Source of the DNA: Trichocoleus sp.
Lineage (GTDB): Bacteria > Cyanobacteriota > Cyanobacteriia > Elainellales > Elainellaceae
Reading direction: 5' to 3'
Assembly (NCBI GenBank): GCA_036702865.1
Contig: DATNQD010000087.1
Span: forward strand, 62,001 to 126,000
DNA: 64,000 bases
Both the position numbers and the translations under genes were made by a program. The stretch's first letter is position 1, and every line of letters starts with the position of its first letter. Below the pieces are notes generated by a model, which did not search any database, was not told the DNA's origin, and worked only from the letters and a program-made list of their open reading frames with translations. Shown here piece by piece: positions 9,473 through 19,538 of the stretch.

Positions 9473-9510
9473 CCCTCTAGACATTGTTTCGTCTGGGGGG
9501 ATGTTTTTTT
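9473..9510 (+). terminator. rpsD intrinsic terminator
   Basis: The arms 9473-9482 and 9491-9500 pair over ten positions, two of them G-U, around an 8-base loop, and are followed by a run of seven T (9504-9510). It lies downstream of rpsD and just short of the convergent moaA stop. Confidence 0.85.
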
Positions 9511-9519
9511 GGCAGTTCC

Positions 9520-10512
9520 CTAACCTCCAATCTGTGACATTGTGCGGGCATATGCCGAGCCGATCGTGCCGGATTCTCGCTGCTTGTAGTTGATGTCAGG
9601 TTTGAGGGTGAGTAAGTTTTGGACTTGGGCGCGGAGGTCGGCTGTCGAAATCCCTGAGCGAAGAGCGGTTTTGAGGTCAATTTGCCCCGTTTCGTTGAGC
9701 AGGCAAGGACGAAGCCAGCCATCTGCAGAAAGGCGCATTCGGTTGCATCGATCGCAGAAGCATTCCGACATTTGGCTGATGAAGCCAAGCGTTCCCTTTG
9801 CTCCAGGAATTTGAAAAACATCAGCAGGACCATTGCCCCGCACCTGACCTTCCGTTAAGCCCCACTTTTCGCGAATCTGGCAGCGCAGCGCTTCAGAATC
9901 AATCCACCCCTTATTTTGAAACAGCCCAGCATTGCCGATCGGCATGAACTCAATGAACCGGATATGCCAGTGGCGATCGATGCTTAAAGCTGCCAGATTC
10001 AGGACTTCGTGATCATTGACCTCCGGAATAACAACAACATTCAGTTTCAGCGGATCAAACCCAACCTGATGTGCCGCCTGAATGCCTGCCCAGACTTGCT
10101 GCCAGCGCGATCGTCCTCGGTTGCCAATAATTCGATCGAAGGTTTCAGGTTCGAGTGAGTCCAGGCTGATATTGATCCGCCGCAGCCCTGCTTCGTAGAG
10201 CGGTTGTGCCAGGTTTGGCAGCAAAAAGCCGTTGGTTGTCAGGGAGAGGTCTTGCGTTTCGGGGAAGGCAGCAATTTCTCGTACCAAATCAACGACCTTG
10301 GGACGCAGCAGCGGTTCTCCTCCCGTTAGCCGAAAGCGAGTGAAGCCACAGGGAATGAAGACCTCTCGCATTAGAGCCAGCAACTCATCAAAGGTCAGCA
10401 TGTCTTGCTGCTGGATATAATCCAACTCTGAACCTTCGGGCATACAGTATTGACATTGAAAGTTACAGCGATCGACAAGACTAATACGGAGATAGTCAAC
10501 AGTGGGGTTCAC
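9520..10512 (-). CDS. moaA: GTP 3',8-cyclase
   Basis: MoaA is the radical-SAM enzyme that starts molybdenum cofactor synthesis by converting GTP to 3',8-cyclo-GTP. The N-terminal SAM cluster motif CNFQCQYC, the SAM-binding LTGGEPLLR, and the C-terminal second cluster ([10 protein letters not shown], plus a later Cys in WLRPCL) are all present. The protein ends in GG, the conserved tail needed for activity. At 330 residues it is full length. The start is GTG 10512; the frame has no ATG that keeps the N-terminal strand [11 protein letters not shown]. Other Moco-related genes here, moeB and a sulfite-oxidase-like enzyme, lie elsewhere in the window. Confidence 0.97.
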   Translation of the reverse strand: MNPTVDYLRISLVDRCNFQCQYCMPEGSELDYIQQQDMLTFDELLALMREVFIPCGFTRFRLTGGEPLLRPKVVDLVREIAAFPETQDLSLTTNGFLLPNLAQPLYEAGLRRINISLDSLEPETFDRIIGNRGRSRWQQVWAGIQAAHQVGFDPLKLNVVVIPEVNDHEVLNLAALSIDRHWHIRFIEFMPIGNAGLFQNKGWIDSEALRCQIREKWGLTEGQVRGNGPADVFQIPGAKGTLGFISQMSECFCDRCNRMRLSADGWLRPCLLNETGQIDLKTALRSGISTADLRAQVQNLLTLKPDINYKQRESGTIGSAYARTMSQIGG

Positions 10513-10665
10513 AGGCTTTTGATGCTCCGAATGTTTAGAATTGAGACAGGAAGATTGAGTTGATCTTAACGAAGAGATCTTGCAGTTTGATTTGCTGCTG
10601 GTTTTCTCGATCGCTCGATTTGCTAATCCTTGCCCTTGATTCTCCTCTATACTTTTGTCAAACTT

Positions 10666-11841
10666 TTGTCAAACGCATCTCCATCTGCTCAACCGCGATC
10701 AGGCTATACCCTGCCTGTTTTTGCCTGTGCCTCAGCAATTGCCGCGCTGCGCTGGCTTCAAGAAGATTTATCTGGACTGGCTTCTGTAACCGTTGATTTG
10801 ATCGAACCTGCTGAAGTAGTGGAGATTGCGATCGAACAAGTGGCAAGACTGACGTCCCATTCTGCTTTAGCGATTACCCGCAGCGATCCGGGGGATAACC
10901 TTGATCTAACGAGAGATACCCCCATTTGGGCATGGGTAGAGGTGCGCGAGGGGGACAGCAGGCAGGAGGTAGATCAACCTATCCATGGCGAGGCAGCAGC
11001 TATCCCGATTCTGATTCAAGGAGGCGAAGGAATTGGGCGGTTGGTCAATGTAGACAATCAAGCGGCAATTTATCGCTATGCACAACGATTGATTCAGGAA
11101 AATTTGCAGCGTTGGGTGCAGCCCGGTCAGGAAGTTCAGATCACGATCATTCTGCCGGAGGGTCGATTGCTGGCAGAACGCACTTCTAACTCAGCATTTG
11201 GGGTTGTGGAGGGGTTGTCTTTGCTGGGAACCTCTGGCATTGCTCAGCCATTGAGTGCGCCTGGTCAACTTGAACAGTTTCGACAGTCATTGCGGCAGCA
11301 GGCAGACCAGCATGATTGTTTGGTTTTTTGCGTAGGGGAGAATGGGTTAGACCTGGCAAAACAGTTGGGGATCAAAGCCGATCGCCTGGTTAAGACGGCA
11401 AATTGGTTGGGTTCAATGTTGGTTGAGGCAGGGCTGCAAGGGGTGAATTCAATTTTGCTGTTTGGCTATCATGGCAAGTTGATCAAGCTGGCAGGTGGCA
11501 TTTTTCACACGCACCATTATGTTGCAGACGGACGGCAGGAAATTTTGGCGGCGCACTGTGCTAATCTAAAGCTTCCTTCTCACGACCTGCAAACAATTTT
11601 TGCGAGCGCAACGACTGAAGCCGCTTTACAGCATTTGCGAACTCTTGACACCACCACTGGAAGTCACTGGGTTACAGCAGTTTACAGGGCGATCGTTCAA
11701 CAGATTGATCAGCGATCGACTGCCTATATTCATGCTCATACGGGGCGGGCTGTGCAAGTGGGATCGATATTGTTTGACCGCGATCGACAGATCATTTGGC
11801 AAAGCGAAATCGGTGCATCACTTCTGACGCAGGTTTGTTAA
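10666..11841 (+). CDS. cbiD: cobalt-precorrin-5B C1-methyltransferase
   Basis: CbiD methylates C1 of the corrin ring in the anaerobic cobalamin pathway. The N-terminal [18 protein letters not shown] is the cyanobacterial form of the CbiD signature. It is followed by [10 protein letters not shown], a glycine-rich stretch ending [19 protein letters not shown], and [18 protein letters not shown]. The open frame starts just after a stop at 10624-10626 and has no methionine before the conserved core, so initiation must be non-ATG. TTG 10666 is the closest good choice; TTG 10630 and 10636 are alternatives. Two copies of ACTTTTGTCAA lie in tandem over the start (10651-10672). guaA follows 114 bases downstream. 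Confidence 0.9.
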   Translation: MSNASPSAQPRSGYTLPVFACASAIAALRWLQEDLSGLASVTVDLIEPAEVVEIAIEQVARLTSHSALAITRSDPGDNLDLTRDTPIWAWVEVREGDSRQEVDQPIHGEAAAIPILIQGGEGIGRLVNVDNQAAIYRYAQRLIQENLQRWVQPGQEVQITIILPEGRLLAERTSNSAFGVVEGLSLLGTSGIAQPLSAPGQLEQFRQSLRQQADQHDCLVFCVGENGLDLAKQLGIKADRLVKTANWLGSMLVEAGLQGVNSILLFGYHGKLIKLAGGIFHTHHYVADGRQEILAAHCANLKLPSHDLQTIFASATTEAALQHLRTLDTTTGSHWVTAVYRAIVQQIDQRSTAYIHAHTGRAVQVGSILFDRDRQIIWQSEIGASLLTQVC

Positions 11842-11865
11842 GCTGGTTAGAATATCTAAATTTCC

Positions 11866-11871
11866 TATAAT
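11866..11871 (+). promoter_or_regulatory. possible -10 element for guaA
   Basis: A perfect TATAAT lies in the AT-rich spacer between cbiD and guaA, 84 bases before the GTG start. No consensus -35 is found at the usual distance, so this would be a -10-only promoter of the kind cyanobacteria often use. It would allow guaA to be transcribed separately from cbiD. Confidence 0.35.
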
Positions 11872-11955
11872 TGCTTTCTTTAAGTTTTCTGCTTTTAAGC
11901 GGGTTTACTCCAGTTATCTTGATTGACCTCTATTTCGACCTAGCAGGATTCAGCG

Positions 11956-13566
11956 GTGACTCTTCAAACTGAACAACCCCCAGCAGAATCATCGACGATG
12001 GAAAAGATCAATCGTCAGATGATCATCATTCTTGACTTTGGCTCACAATATTCAGAACTGATTGCACGGCGGATTCGAGAAACTCAGGTTTACTCTGAAG
12101 TCCTGTCTTATCGAACAACGGCAGAACAGTTGCGCCAGCTTGACTTGAAAGGCATTATTCTTTCGGGTGGACCCAGTTCTGTCTACGATGAGGGTGCGCC
12201 TCACTGTGACCCAGAAATTTGGAATCTTGGCATTCCAATTCTAGGAGTCTGTTACGGCATGCAGCTGATGGTGCAGCAGTTGGGCGGCGGTGTCGAACGA
12301 GCAGAGCGAGGCGAATATGGCAAAGCTTCTCTGTTTATTGATGACCCTACTGATCTATTAACGAACGTTGAAGACGGGACAACGATGTGGATGAGTCATG
12401 GTGATTCAGTCACTCATTTGCCCGATGGATTTGAGCGGCTCGCTCACACTGAAAATACATCCTGTGCTGCCATTGCAAATCACGATCGCAAACTCTATGG
12501 CGTTCAGTTTCACCCAGAGGTCGTACATTCGATTGGTGGGCTGGCTCTAATTCGTAATTTTGTTTATCACATCTGCGACTGCGAACCCACCTGGACGACT
12601 GAAACCTTTGTTGAAGAATCCATTCGAGAAATTCGAGCCAGAGTTGGCGATAAGCGCGTTTTGCTGGCGCTGTCGGGTGGAGTAGACTCTTCAACGCTGG
12701 CATTCTTGCTATACAAAGCGATCGGGGAAAAGCTCACCTGTATGTTCATCGATCAGGGCTTTATGCGAAAAGGAGAGCCGGAGCGATTGATCAAGCTGTT
12801 CAAGGAGCAGTTTCATATTCCGGTAGAGTATATTAATGCTCGCGATCGCTTCTTAGCACAGATTGATGGCATCGCTGATCCTGAAGAAAAGCGCAAGCGG
12901 ATTGGGCATGAGTTTATTCGCGTTTTTGAGGAAGAGTCGAGACGGCTAGGACCTTTTGACTATTTAGCTCAGGGCACACTTTATCCAGATGTGATTGAAT
13001 CTGCCGACACCAATGTTGATCCACAAACGGGTGAACGAGTTGCCGTCAAGATCAAGAGCCATCATAACGTTGGGGGTCTACCAAAAGATCTGCGCTTTAA
13101 GCTCGTTGAACCGTTACGGAAGCTGTTTAAGGACGAAGTGCGGAAGGTGGGACGATCGATCGGGCTGCCGGAAGAAATCGTCAGAAGGCATCCGTTCCCT
13201 GGTCCCGGTCTAGCAATTCGGATTTTGGGCGAAGTTACTGAAGAAAAGCTGGATATTCTGCGAGACGCTGATTTGATTGTGCGGCAAGAGATCAACCGCT
13301 GCGATATGTATCATGACTTCTGGCAGGCATTCGCGGTGCTGCTGCCAATTCGGAGCGTTGGCGTGATGGGTGATCAGCGTACCTATGCTTATCCGATTGT
13401 GCTACGGTTTGTCTCGAGTGAAGATGGCATGACAGCAGACTGGTCACGCGCCCCTTATGATCTGCTCGAAACGATCTCAAATCGAATTGTGAACGAAGTG
13501 CGGGGTGTCAACCGAGTGGTTTATGATATCACCTCAAAACCGCCTGGCACGATCGAGTGGGAGTAG
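11956..13566 (+). CDS. guaA: GMP synthase (glutamine-hydrolysing)
   Basis: GuaA aminates XMP to GMP. The N-terminal class I glutamine amidotransferase domain has the nucleophile motif GVCYGMQ (Cys about 99) and the catalytic His-Glu in GVQFHPEV. The ATP pyrophosphatase domain has the P-loop SGGVDSST near residue 240, and the C-terminal dimerisation domain ends [17 protein letters not shown], the usual terminus. At 536 residues it is complete. The start is GTG 11956; ATG 11998 would remove 14 poorly conserved residues. Placement behind cbiD on the same strand suggests possible co-transcription, though an internal promoter is possible. Confidence 0.98.
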   Translation: MTLQTEQPPAESSTMEKINRQMIIILDFGSQYSELIARRIRETQVYSEVLSYRTTAEQLRQLDLKGIILSGGPSSVYDEGAPHCDPEIWNLGIPILGVCYGMQLMVQQLGGGVERAERGEYGKASLFIDDPTDLLTNVEDGTTMWMSHGDSVTHLPDGFERLAHTENTSCAAIANHDRKLYGVQFHPEVVHSIGGLALIRNFVYHICDCEPTWTTETFVEESIREIRARVGDKRVLLALSGGVDSSTLAFLLYKAIGEKLTCMFIDQGFMRKGEPERLIKLFKEQFHIPVEYINARDRFLAQIDGIADPEEKRKRIGHEFIRVFEEESRRLGPFDYLAQGTLYPDVIESADTNVDPQTGERVAVKIKSHHNVGGLPKDLRFKLVEPLRKLFKDEVRKVGRSIGLPEEIVRRHPFPGPGLAIRILGEVTEEKLDILRDADLIVRQEINRCDMYHDFWQAFAVLLPIRSVGVMGDQRTYAYPIVLRFVSSEDGMTADWSRAPYDLLETISNRIVNEVRGVNRVVYDITSKPPGTIEWE

Positions 13567-13790
13567 TTTAGTCCAATTCGCCATTCCCCTGTAACCAGTT
13601 GTGTCGATCGCTCCTTTCTATTTCAGTGATCTGCTAACTTCGTTGCAGGTAGGAATGGCGACTCAAAACCAAATCGTTCTGTCGATCGAGAGAGCGCAAT
13701 CGTCGCACTAAGCTTTTCATTTCTGATCCCCTGATCCCGATCACCAACAATCTAAATGAATATTCTACAGGTTCCGTTTTTCCCAAGACC

Positions 13791-13862
13791 TGTGGAAAAC
13801 TCCGACAAAGTCTGTGGAAAACCCCGGTTTGCCTGTGGAAAACTCTGGAAAACTGTGGGGAA
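13791..13862 (-). repeat. phased array of DnaA-box-like repeats
   Basis: Three exact TGTGGAAAA sites (13791-13799, 13813-13821, 13834-13842) are followed by a one-mismatch copy (13844-13852) and a two-mismatch copy (13854-13862), all in one orientation. Read on the minus strand they are TTTTCCACA, the DnaA-box consensus reported for Synechococcus elongatus. Start-to-start distances are 22, 21, 10 and 10 bases, close to whole helical turns. The repeat unit extends to about 14 bases (CTGTGGAAAACTCC). Neither dnaA nor dnaN is nearby. It may bind DnaA as an origin, titration or regulatory site, or another factor altogether. Confidence 0.7.
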
Positions 13863-13883
13863 CTTCTAGAGGCACATTTTGGG

Positions 13884-14462
13884 CTACCGTCCCATTTGCC
13901 GCTTCAATGCTTCGAGTTCTTCTTCCATTTCCCAGCTGCGAAAACTTTGCTCTAGCGGATCAGATGATCCTGTGGGAGTCGAACTAGTCTGATTCCAGCC
14001 GATCGTTTGCCACCGCTGTTCTGTATGATTGTTGGCGCGAACTGCTGCTTCCGCTTCTGCTAATTTTACTTTGACTTCCTGCCGACGAACTTTAATCTGA
14101 CCCTGTAGCTCGATCGTCTGCTTAATTCGCTCCTTCACAAGCTCCATCTGTCCCCAAAGCTGGTTTCCCTGTCGCAGCAGAGCGGCTTCTCTTTCTTCAG
14201 CAGGCTTAAGCAGATCGAGCCGATTTGCAGTTTTTGCCTTCTCAATCCGGACATGCCACCGCTGGACTTCTTGCGCCGTTGCCAGAATTTCATCTTGAAG
14301 TTGTTTTTCTCGCAGACGCAGATCTCCCAGTAGCCGCACTGTTTCTGCTTCTTGGTCTTGCAACTTATCCGCAAGCGCTTGCAACTCTAGATGAGGATTC
14401 GCCTGCATAAATTCTTCGAGACGGCTCTCTAGAAAAGTACTGAAGTCCTCAAATACGCCCAT
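13884..14462 (-). CDS. TIGR04376-type coiled-coil protein
   Basis: The 192-residue soluble protein is almost entirely helical and charged. The N-terminus GVFEDFSTFLESRLEEFMQANPH..., then heptad-rich stretches to about residue 145 (EREAALLRQGNQLWGQMELV), a Ser/Thr-rich linker and a final helix (EEELEALKRQMGR). I recognise it as a cyanobacterial family catalogued as TIGR04376, function unknown. The frame opens at TTG 14468, but ATG 14462 is preferred. Its stop lies 21 bases from the DnaA-box-like array. It is 78 bases downstream of a membrane glycosyltransferase-like gene on the same strand, with no clear terminator between. Confidence 0.72.
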   Translation of the reverse strand: MGVFEDFSTFLESRLEEFMQANPHLELQALADKLQDQEAETVRLLGDLRLREKQLQDEILATAQEVQRWHVRIEKAKTANRLDLLKPAEEREAALLRQGNQLWGQMELVKERIKQTIELQGQIKVRRQEVKVKLAEAEAAVRANNHTEQRWQTIGWNQTSSTPTGSSDPLEQSFRSWEMEEELEALKRQMGR

Positions 14463-14539
14463 CCCCAATCGCTCCCGTTTTTCTGAATTCTCCTCATCCT
14501 AACAAGGGAGTCTAGCGTCTTTCATGCTGCAAAAGGTAG

Positions 14540-16420
14540 CTATTGGGTTGAAGGTGTAACGAAAACTTCTACTTGATAAGGTTCTAATCGTCTTTTGGGG
14601 AAGACACGGTTAACCTCAAGCTGAAGGGACATTTTATAAGTTCCAGGCTGCTGTGGAGTCCAGATTATGCCTTGAGCGATCGCTGTTTCTCCTTTGCGAG
14701 TAATGCCCTTGGTGTATAGCCAATTGCGAGAAAGAACTTTAACAGGCTGATCATCTGCATCCAAAAAGGTGACTTTGACGATCGTTTGCCCTTCAACTAC
14801 CCCTGTGTCGGATCCAAACCAGGGTGATTTTCCAGTATTTTTCAATTTCACCTGTAACGCTTGTTGCACCGCAGTCGGAACTGTAAACCCAGCTTTCACA
14901 GGTTGCCCTACTGCATCTGAAACAGACTCGATCGATCCCTTAAATCGGCGCAAATAGGCTTTTGGGTTAGAAATGGGTGGATGAAGCTTAAACCAAAGAT
15001 TTTTGGCATGTCTGCTAATCTGGTTATCTTGCCAATCCCACAATCGCTCAGGGCTGAAATAAGGCGAAGTATCCCAAATATGAGGGGTACTAAACGCACC
15101 CACCACTTCAGTAAAAGTTGAAACTAACGTGAGTGCCAAAAACACAGCCACGATCGATCGATAAACCTGCACTCGTCGCTGCCGCACCACTTCAAATTGA
15201 TATTCCAAGAAGTACCCAAGGGGATAACAAAGAATCGGTAGAAAATCAACCAGAAACCTGGAGCCGTAGGTGATTGCACCCCACCAGGGCATAAAGAAGC
15301 AATATTGCAAAAAGAGAATTAAGCAAGCAAATGATAGAAAAATCAGCAGCAGTTCATCAGGTTGAGTTCGTCGTTTCCAGATGCGATATGCTCCTGGAAT
15401 TGTGAAAAGCAACACGGGTGAGAAAATCAAAATGCCGCGACTCGGGCTGACTAAAAACCCTAAAAATGCTTCCTTGAAATAATCCCACGTGAAATGGTAG
15501 GAGCCAGAATGCTTTAACAGCGTTGAATATCCACCTGCCAGAATGCTTTTGAAGCTAAAGCCAAAATAATAGCTATTCCAAATCACATGCGGCAGAAAAG
15601 AGAGCGTGCCGATCGCAAAATAAACTGCTTTTTGACGATAAACCCAAACGACATAGCAGCCAGTCAGCAGCAGAAAGAGCAATCCTGTCGGACGAGTCGC
15701 CAGAAATAATCCACATAACGCGCCTGCAACGAGCAACAAAATTGCTTGCTGTTTGCCTTGAGTTCGGTTTGCCTTAAACAAACAAAGCAGCAAACTCACC
15801 AACAACAAATTGCCGATCGTATGAACCCACAATCCCTGTGAGCTGACCACCCAGTTGAGCGTGGCAAAGCCATAAACAAATGTGACTAGAAGACTAACAA
15901 CTTGGCTAAACTTCAGCCTTGCTAAACAGTAGAAAATAACATTTGCTAGTACAGTCAGAATCGTGCCTGCTAACTTCTCAAAGAATTGTCGCTGTAGCTC
16001 GAACTCAGGAGTTGTGATATCGATCGCAGCCGACCCAGCAGACAAAAGCGTAGTGAGTTTGAGGTAAAGCCAAAAACAACAATAAAGTGGAAAAGAAACG
16101 ATCGATGTGCCGATCGGGTAGGCGGAAGCAAGATGTCCGGTTGGAGACTCAATAAAGAAGTAAGGAATGCCATTGGCACCGAATAAGTTATTCGGCATAT
16201 AGTAATGCCCTTGTCGAAAGGCATCAAAATGAAAGGTTTGATTTTCTAGCCAGTTGAAAGCTAACAGTGAATTTGGAACACTATCATCTGAGCTAATGAA
16301 ATGCCCGTTTGCTAAATAAATAAACAGTGAAAAAAGCAGGATGAATAGACATTCAATCCACAGCGTTTCAAATGGAGCTTTCAACAGGACTCGACCTAAG
16401 TGAGGTATTTTTGTTTGCAT
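14540..16420 (-). CDS. polytopic glycosyltransferase-like membrane protein (GT39/GT-C type)
   Basis: This 626-residue protein has about ten to twelve hydrophobic segments through residue 430, among them LFILLFSLFIYLANGHF, LLLVAGALCGLFLATRP and ILIFSPVLLFTIPGAYRIW. An early lumenal loop contains ISSDDSVPNS, where acidic residues are expected in GT-C enzymes. After residue about 480 a soluble C-terminal domain of some 130 residues looks like an immunoglobulin-type beta sandwich (ALQVKLKNTGKSPW, then WTPQQPGTYKMSLQLEV). It probably transfers sugars from a polyprenyl-phosphate donor on the outer face of the membrane. No acceptor is apparent. It lies downstream of the FkbM methyltransferase, 73 bases apart, so one operon is likely. 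Confidence 0.72.
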   Translation of the reverse strand: MQTKIPHLGRVLLKAPFETLWIECLFILLFSLFIYLANGHFISSDDSVPNSLLAFNWLENQTFHFDAFRQGHYYMPNNLFGANGIPYFFIESPTGHLASAYPIGTSIVSFPLYCCFWLYLKLTTLLSAGSAAIDITTPEFELQRQFFEKLAGTILTVLANVIFYCLARLKFSQVVSLLVTFVYGFATLNWVVSSQGLWVHTIGNLLLVSLLLCLFKANRTQGKQQAILLLVAGALCGLFLATRPTGLLFLLLTGCYVVWVYRQKAVYFAIGTLSFLPHVIWNSYYFGFSFKSILAGGYSTLLKHSGSYHFTWDYFKEAFLGFLVSPSRGILIFSPVLLFTIPGAYRIWKRRTQPDELLLIFLSFACLILFLQYCFFMPWWGAITYGSRFLVDFLPILCYPLGYFLEYQFEVVRQRRVQVYRSIVAVFLALTLVSTFTEVVGAFSTPHIWDTSPYFSPERLWDWQDNQISRHAKNLWFKLHPPISNPKAYLRRFKGSIESVSDAVGQPVKAGFTVPTAVQQALQVKLKNTGKSPWFGSDTGVVEGQTIVKVTFLDADDQPVKVLSRNWLYTKGITRKGETAIAQGIIWTPQQPGTYKMSLQLEVNRVFPKRRLEPYQVEVFVTPSTQ

Positions 16421-16493
16421 CAGTTGAAGATGACTTATTTAGAAACTGGATTTCTGCCAATTCATCCTTTTCGCACTGTCAGCACTGATTCGA

Positions 16494-17876
16494 TTAACGA
16501 CGGCTCAAAAACAAATCCCAATAGCTATCTACTCGATCGTTCAAACATTGGTCGATCGTGATTTCATGAATCTCTGCGTCATAACCGACATAGCGCAGCT
16601 TGAACCCTTCAGCAATAATTTCCTGTAAAAACTCCCTGGCTTTCGCATAGCGAGCTGAGCCGAACTCCAGCACCACAATAATATCTGGGTTGCGACGAAT
16701 CGTTTCTTGCATTCCCTCCCAGATCACCTGCTCTGCTCCTTCTGCATCAATTTTGATGAAATTGACCTGTTCCCAACCTTGCGTTAGTTGATCGATCGTC
16801 ACTGTTTCAGCTTCAAACACTTCGTCTGTTGCAGTGGCATCGCGCATCATCGTTGCATGTCCGGTTTGCCCAGTAGGAACCATCAGGCGAATTGTTTCTC
16901 CTAGCCGGTTTGACACTGCCTTTGCCGCAACCGATGTCCAGTCTCGAAAACCGTTGACCTCAATGGTTCGGCTCACCAAACGCGCCAGTTTTGGGTTTGG
17001 CTCTAGTGCCACCACGCGACCCGACTCACCCACCGCACCTGCCATCAACACTGAATAGTAGCCATGATTTGCCCCAACATCGATGCAGTTCCAGCCCGGT
17101 TGCAGCACTCGCAAAAATGCCAAGCTAATCCAGGGTTCCCAGTAGCCGTTGAGGCAGAGATGAGGCAAGATACCAATGTCTTTCGCATCCCCATACAGCA
17201 AATAGTTTTTTAGGATTCGACAAAGGACAATTCCCTCGCCCAAATAAGCCGTTTGGCAAGCCGCTCGCGACACTGATTGCAGTTCGGACAAAGACATCTT
17301 GCCCGTAATTCGATCGCCATAGCGCACCGTCACACTTTGCTGCGCTTTGACATCTTCCTGAATCACTCTCAAGTTTTTTTCCAGTCGATCGAGCCGACCA
17401 AAAACGCCATTGATTTGATTGGAAAACTCTTCGCGATCGGGATAGTTGAGTCGAGGCTTAACTTTGGCAATCAAGCGGCTGAGCAAACCACCCATACCAG
17501 ACTGCGATCGAGTGATGGCTTGGCTGGCAGGATCAACTTTATCAATCAGCGCCTGTAAATGCTCCGGGTTAAAATCTGCTGGCCGAATCTCAGTTCGACT
17601 CGTCAAAATCACAAAAACTTCGTTGGCAAATACAGGCTTGAATTTTGCCAGAACCTGCTGCAAAAAGTTCCAGTTTAGGCGGGTGTTCATACCTTTATGA
17701 ATCAGCACCCACTGAAAATAATTTACGTTGTGGCTGAAGGTGAAATCGTAAGAGTAAGTATTGGGCAACTCCGCTTTCAGCCCAACTGGTGCAACGATTC
17801 GCTCTCCCAATGTCAGGTGAGTTTTGATGAAGGTCTTGGCATCAAGCCAGTGAGGATCATGAATGAGTTGCGTCAT
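16494..17876 (-). CDS. FkbM-family SAM methyltransferase with N-terminal extension
   Basis: The C-terminal half (from about residue 255) is an FkbM methyltransferase: the SAM-binding motif CIDVGANHGYYSV, the acidic strand VVALEPNPKLARLV, and the catalytic-region VNFIKIDAEGAEQVIWEG. FkbM enzymes O-methylate sugars or polyketides. The first 130 residues form an unassigned globular region (with FFxW-like aromatics), then a helical, possibly coiled-coil linker to about 190. At 460 residues it is longer than a bare FkbM domain. With the neighbouring GT-C-like gene it may build or decorate an extracellular glycan. ATG 17876 is clear. Confidence 0.83.
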   Translation of the reverse strand: MTQLIHDPHWLDAKTFIKTHLTLGERIVAPVGLKAELPNTYSYDFTFSHNVNYFQWVLIHKGMNTRLNWNFLQQVLAKFKPVFANEVFVILTSRTEIRPADFNPEHLQALIDKVDPASQAITRSQSGMGGLLSRLIAKVKPRLNYPDREEFSNQINGVFGRLDRLEKNLRVIQEDVKAQQSVTVRYGDRITGKMSLSELQSVSRAACQTAYLGEGIVLCRILKNYLLYGDAKDIGILPHLCLNGYWEPWISLAFLRVLQPGWNCIDVGANHGYYSVLMAGAVGESGRVVALEPNPKLARLVSRTIEVNGFRDWTSVAAKAVSNRLGETIRLMVPTGQTGHATMMRDATATDEVFEAETVTIDQLTQGWEQVNFIKIDAEGAEQVIWEGMQETIRRNPDIIVVLEFGSARYAKAREFLQEIIAEGFKLRYVGYDAEIHEITIDQCLNDRVDSYWDLFLSRR

Positions 17877-18021
17877 ACTGGGGGTAGCGAAGGGGTCAAC
17901 GAGAACTTACCCTTGAACAAGTCAGGGCTACAATTTGCAAACCAGTTGACGTTTCGTCTGGATCACAAGAATTGTATTAAAGAGGCTACCACATCAGCCC
18001 CCAATCTCTCCTTCAGTTGAC

Positions 18022-19080
18022 TTAAAACTGCTGCCCTACATAAATCGATCGCACTTCTCCATTCCGCCGCACGATCGCCTCCTGATTGGAGATGGAAACC
18101 AACGTCCAGCCACTATCACCAATTGCTGCACCGACCTGAATCCGCTGTGGGATACCATTTACCTCAAATAAAGCTGCCGATCGATCGCCCAATTCTAATA
18201 TCCCAATGAGCTTGTAACTGGAAGTTGGAGCAATATTGGGAGCTGTCGTCACAGCCGCAGGCGCTGAATTTGGAGCAGGGGCTGGATTTGGAGCAGGCGC
18301 AACTGGACTAGGCAGAACTGCAACGCTGGGCGGCACTGTCACTACCTGGGGCGGCTGATACATGGGGATGTAAATCCGCTCTACGACAGTTTGCGAGGGC
18401 TTAGTAGACTGCGGCTCTTCTTTTTGTTGCGCCAATGCTTGACGGTTGGCTTCTGTAACCCGATCGATCCGGTCGAGCGATCGACCCACATAGCTAAGAA
18501 AATCTTGATTTTGGGCTACTTGCAAATCTGCGGAACTGGGTGAAGGAGCCGTCGTTACTGAAGAGGTTGTCGTCTGGAACTTATCACGCAGGAAAAACCA
18601 AAGAATCCCAGTTGCGAGCAATGAGATAAATGCCGTAACAAGTAATAGCTGATCAATTGACCGCCCTTCTCGACGAGTCGGTTCTGTGGTGCTGGTTGCC
18701 AACAAAATATCTTCGTCCAGATCAACTTCACCTAGCGTCAGTTCACGGGGCGACAGTTTTGGCAGGGCAGCAACCTGAGATTCCGTCCAGGGTTCGATCG
18801 CATCTGCTGGTTCTTCAACCAGAACAGGGCTAGGATCCTCGAAGGGAAGGGGTTCTGCGATCGGTTCTTTGACTAGCGGCGTCCCTCGCTCTAGAGTCTG
18901 CTCTACCTCTTGAAACAGTTCGCTCATGAGGCGATCGGCGTTTGCTTCCAGAGAAAAAGCATTCGCTGCATCAAGGGATTCATCCCAATCTGCTGGCGTT
19001 GGAGCATGGGCTGGCTCTGGGGAAGCAGTTTGAGGTTGGGCAACCGTCGCCGTAGAAGAATCGCTGGTGTTCTGAGACAT
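18022..19080 (-). CDS. single-pass membrane protein with GspC/PilP-like C-terminal domain
   Basis: The 352-residue protein has an acidic, Pro-rich cytoplasmic N-terminus (about 140 residues) and one membrane segment (LLLVTAFISLLATGILWFFL). A Pro/Ala/Ser-rich periplasmic linker follows, then a compact end: YKLIGILELGDRSAALFEVNG, IQVGAAIGDSGWTLVSIS and VRRNGEVRSIYVGQQF. That pattern (identity-protein strand, self-reference to a signal, final VGQxF) is what GspC/PilP alignment proteins of type II secretion and type IV pili show. It may therefore link a pilus or secretion platform to its outer part, but no other pilus gene is nearby. A tandem 14-bp repeat lies upstream. Confidence 0.6.
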   Translation of the reverse strand: MSQNTSDSSTATVAQPQTASPEPAHAPTPADWDESLDAANAFSLEANADRLMSELFQEVEQTLERGTPLVKEPIAEPLPFEDPSPVLVEEPADAIEPWTESQVAALPKLSPRELTLGEVDLDEDILLATSTTEPTRREGRSIDQLLLVTAFISLLATGILWFFLRDKFQTTTSSVTTAPSPSSADLQVAQNQDFLSYVGRSLDRIDRVTEANRQALAQQKEEPQSTKPSQTVVERIYIPMYQPPQVVTVPPSVAVLPSPVAPAPNPAPAPNSAPAAVTTAPNIAPTSSYKLIGILELGDRSAALFEVNGIPQRIQVGAAIGDSGWTLVSISNQEAIVRRNGEVRSIYVGQQF

Positions 19081-19538
19081 AAGTACGGACTAAGCAGCAG
19101 GTGACTTAACTGTAGATCAAGATCGACTTTTGGCTGTAAAGATTTGGCTGTAAGGAAATGAGCATCCCTAGCCCCGAAAGATTTCACCCTGGAGGGCAAG
19201 CGCGATCGAATATGGCTTGCGCCACAAATTGTAGAGGCTAACTGAGGATTTGGGATCAATCCGTTCTTAAAAATCTAGCAGGCTTCTCAAGCGGTGACTG
19301 ATTTTTTAAGTAAATAATTAATCAACGTTTTGACAGGGGCAGGAAAAGTGGGGAATGGAGGCTGGACTGATTGAGGCGCGATCGTCCTAGATCTCAGGTA
19401 GTTCAGCCTAGCCAAGGCAAACCTATAATCAATGTGTTTGTTGCTACAAAAATGCTGTCCTCTTAGAGGAAAGATAGCAGAGGAATAAGATGTAGTTTCA
19501 GAGCATTATTCAGTTTAGAAATCTGCTTAGAACACGCT
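19081..19538. other. intergenic region with a 14-bp tandem repeat
   Basis: This 458-base gap holds two tandem copies of TTTGGCTGTAA(A/G)GA (from 19129 and 19143) about 50-60 bases upstream of the GspC/PilP-like gene; they may mark its promoter. An AT-rich patch (about 19300-19325) is followed by TTGACA at 19330 on the plus strand without a matching -10. No credible ORF or tRNA was found. Confidence 0.45.
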
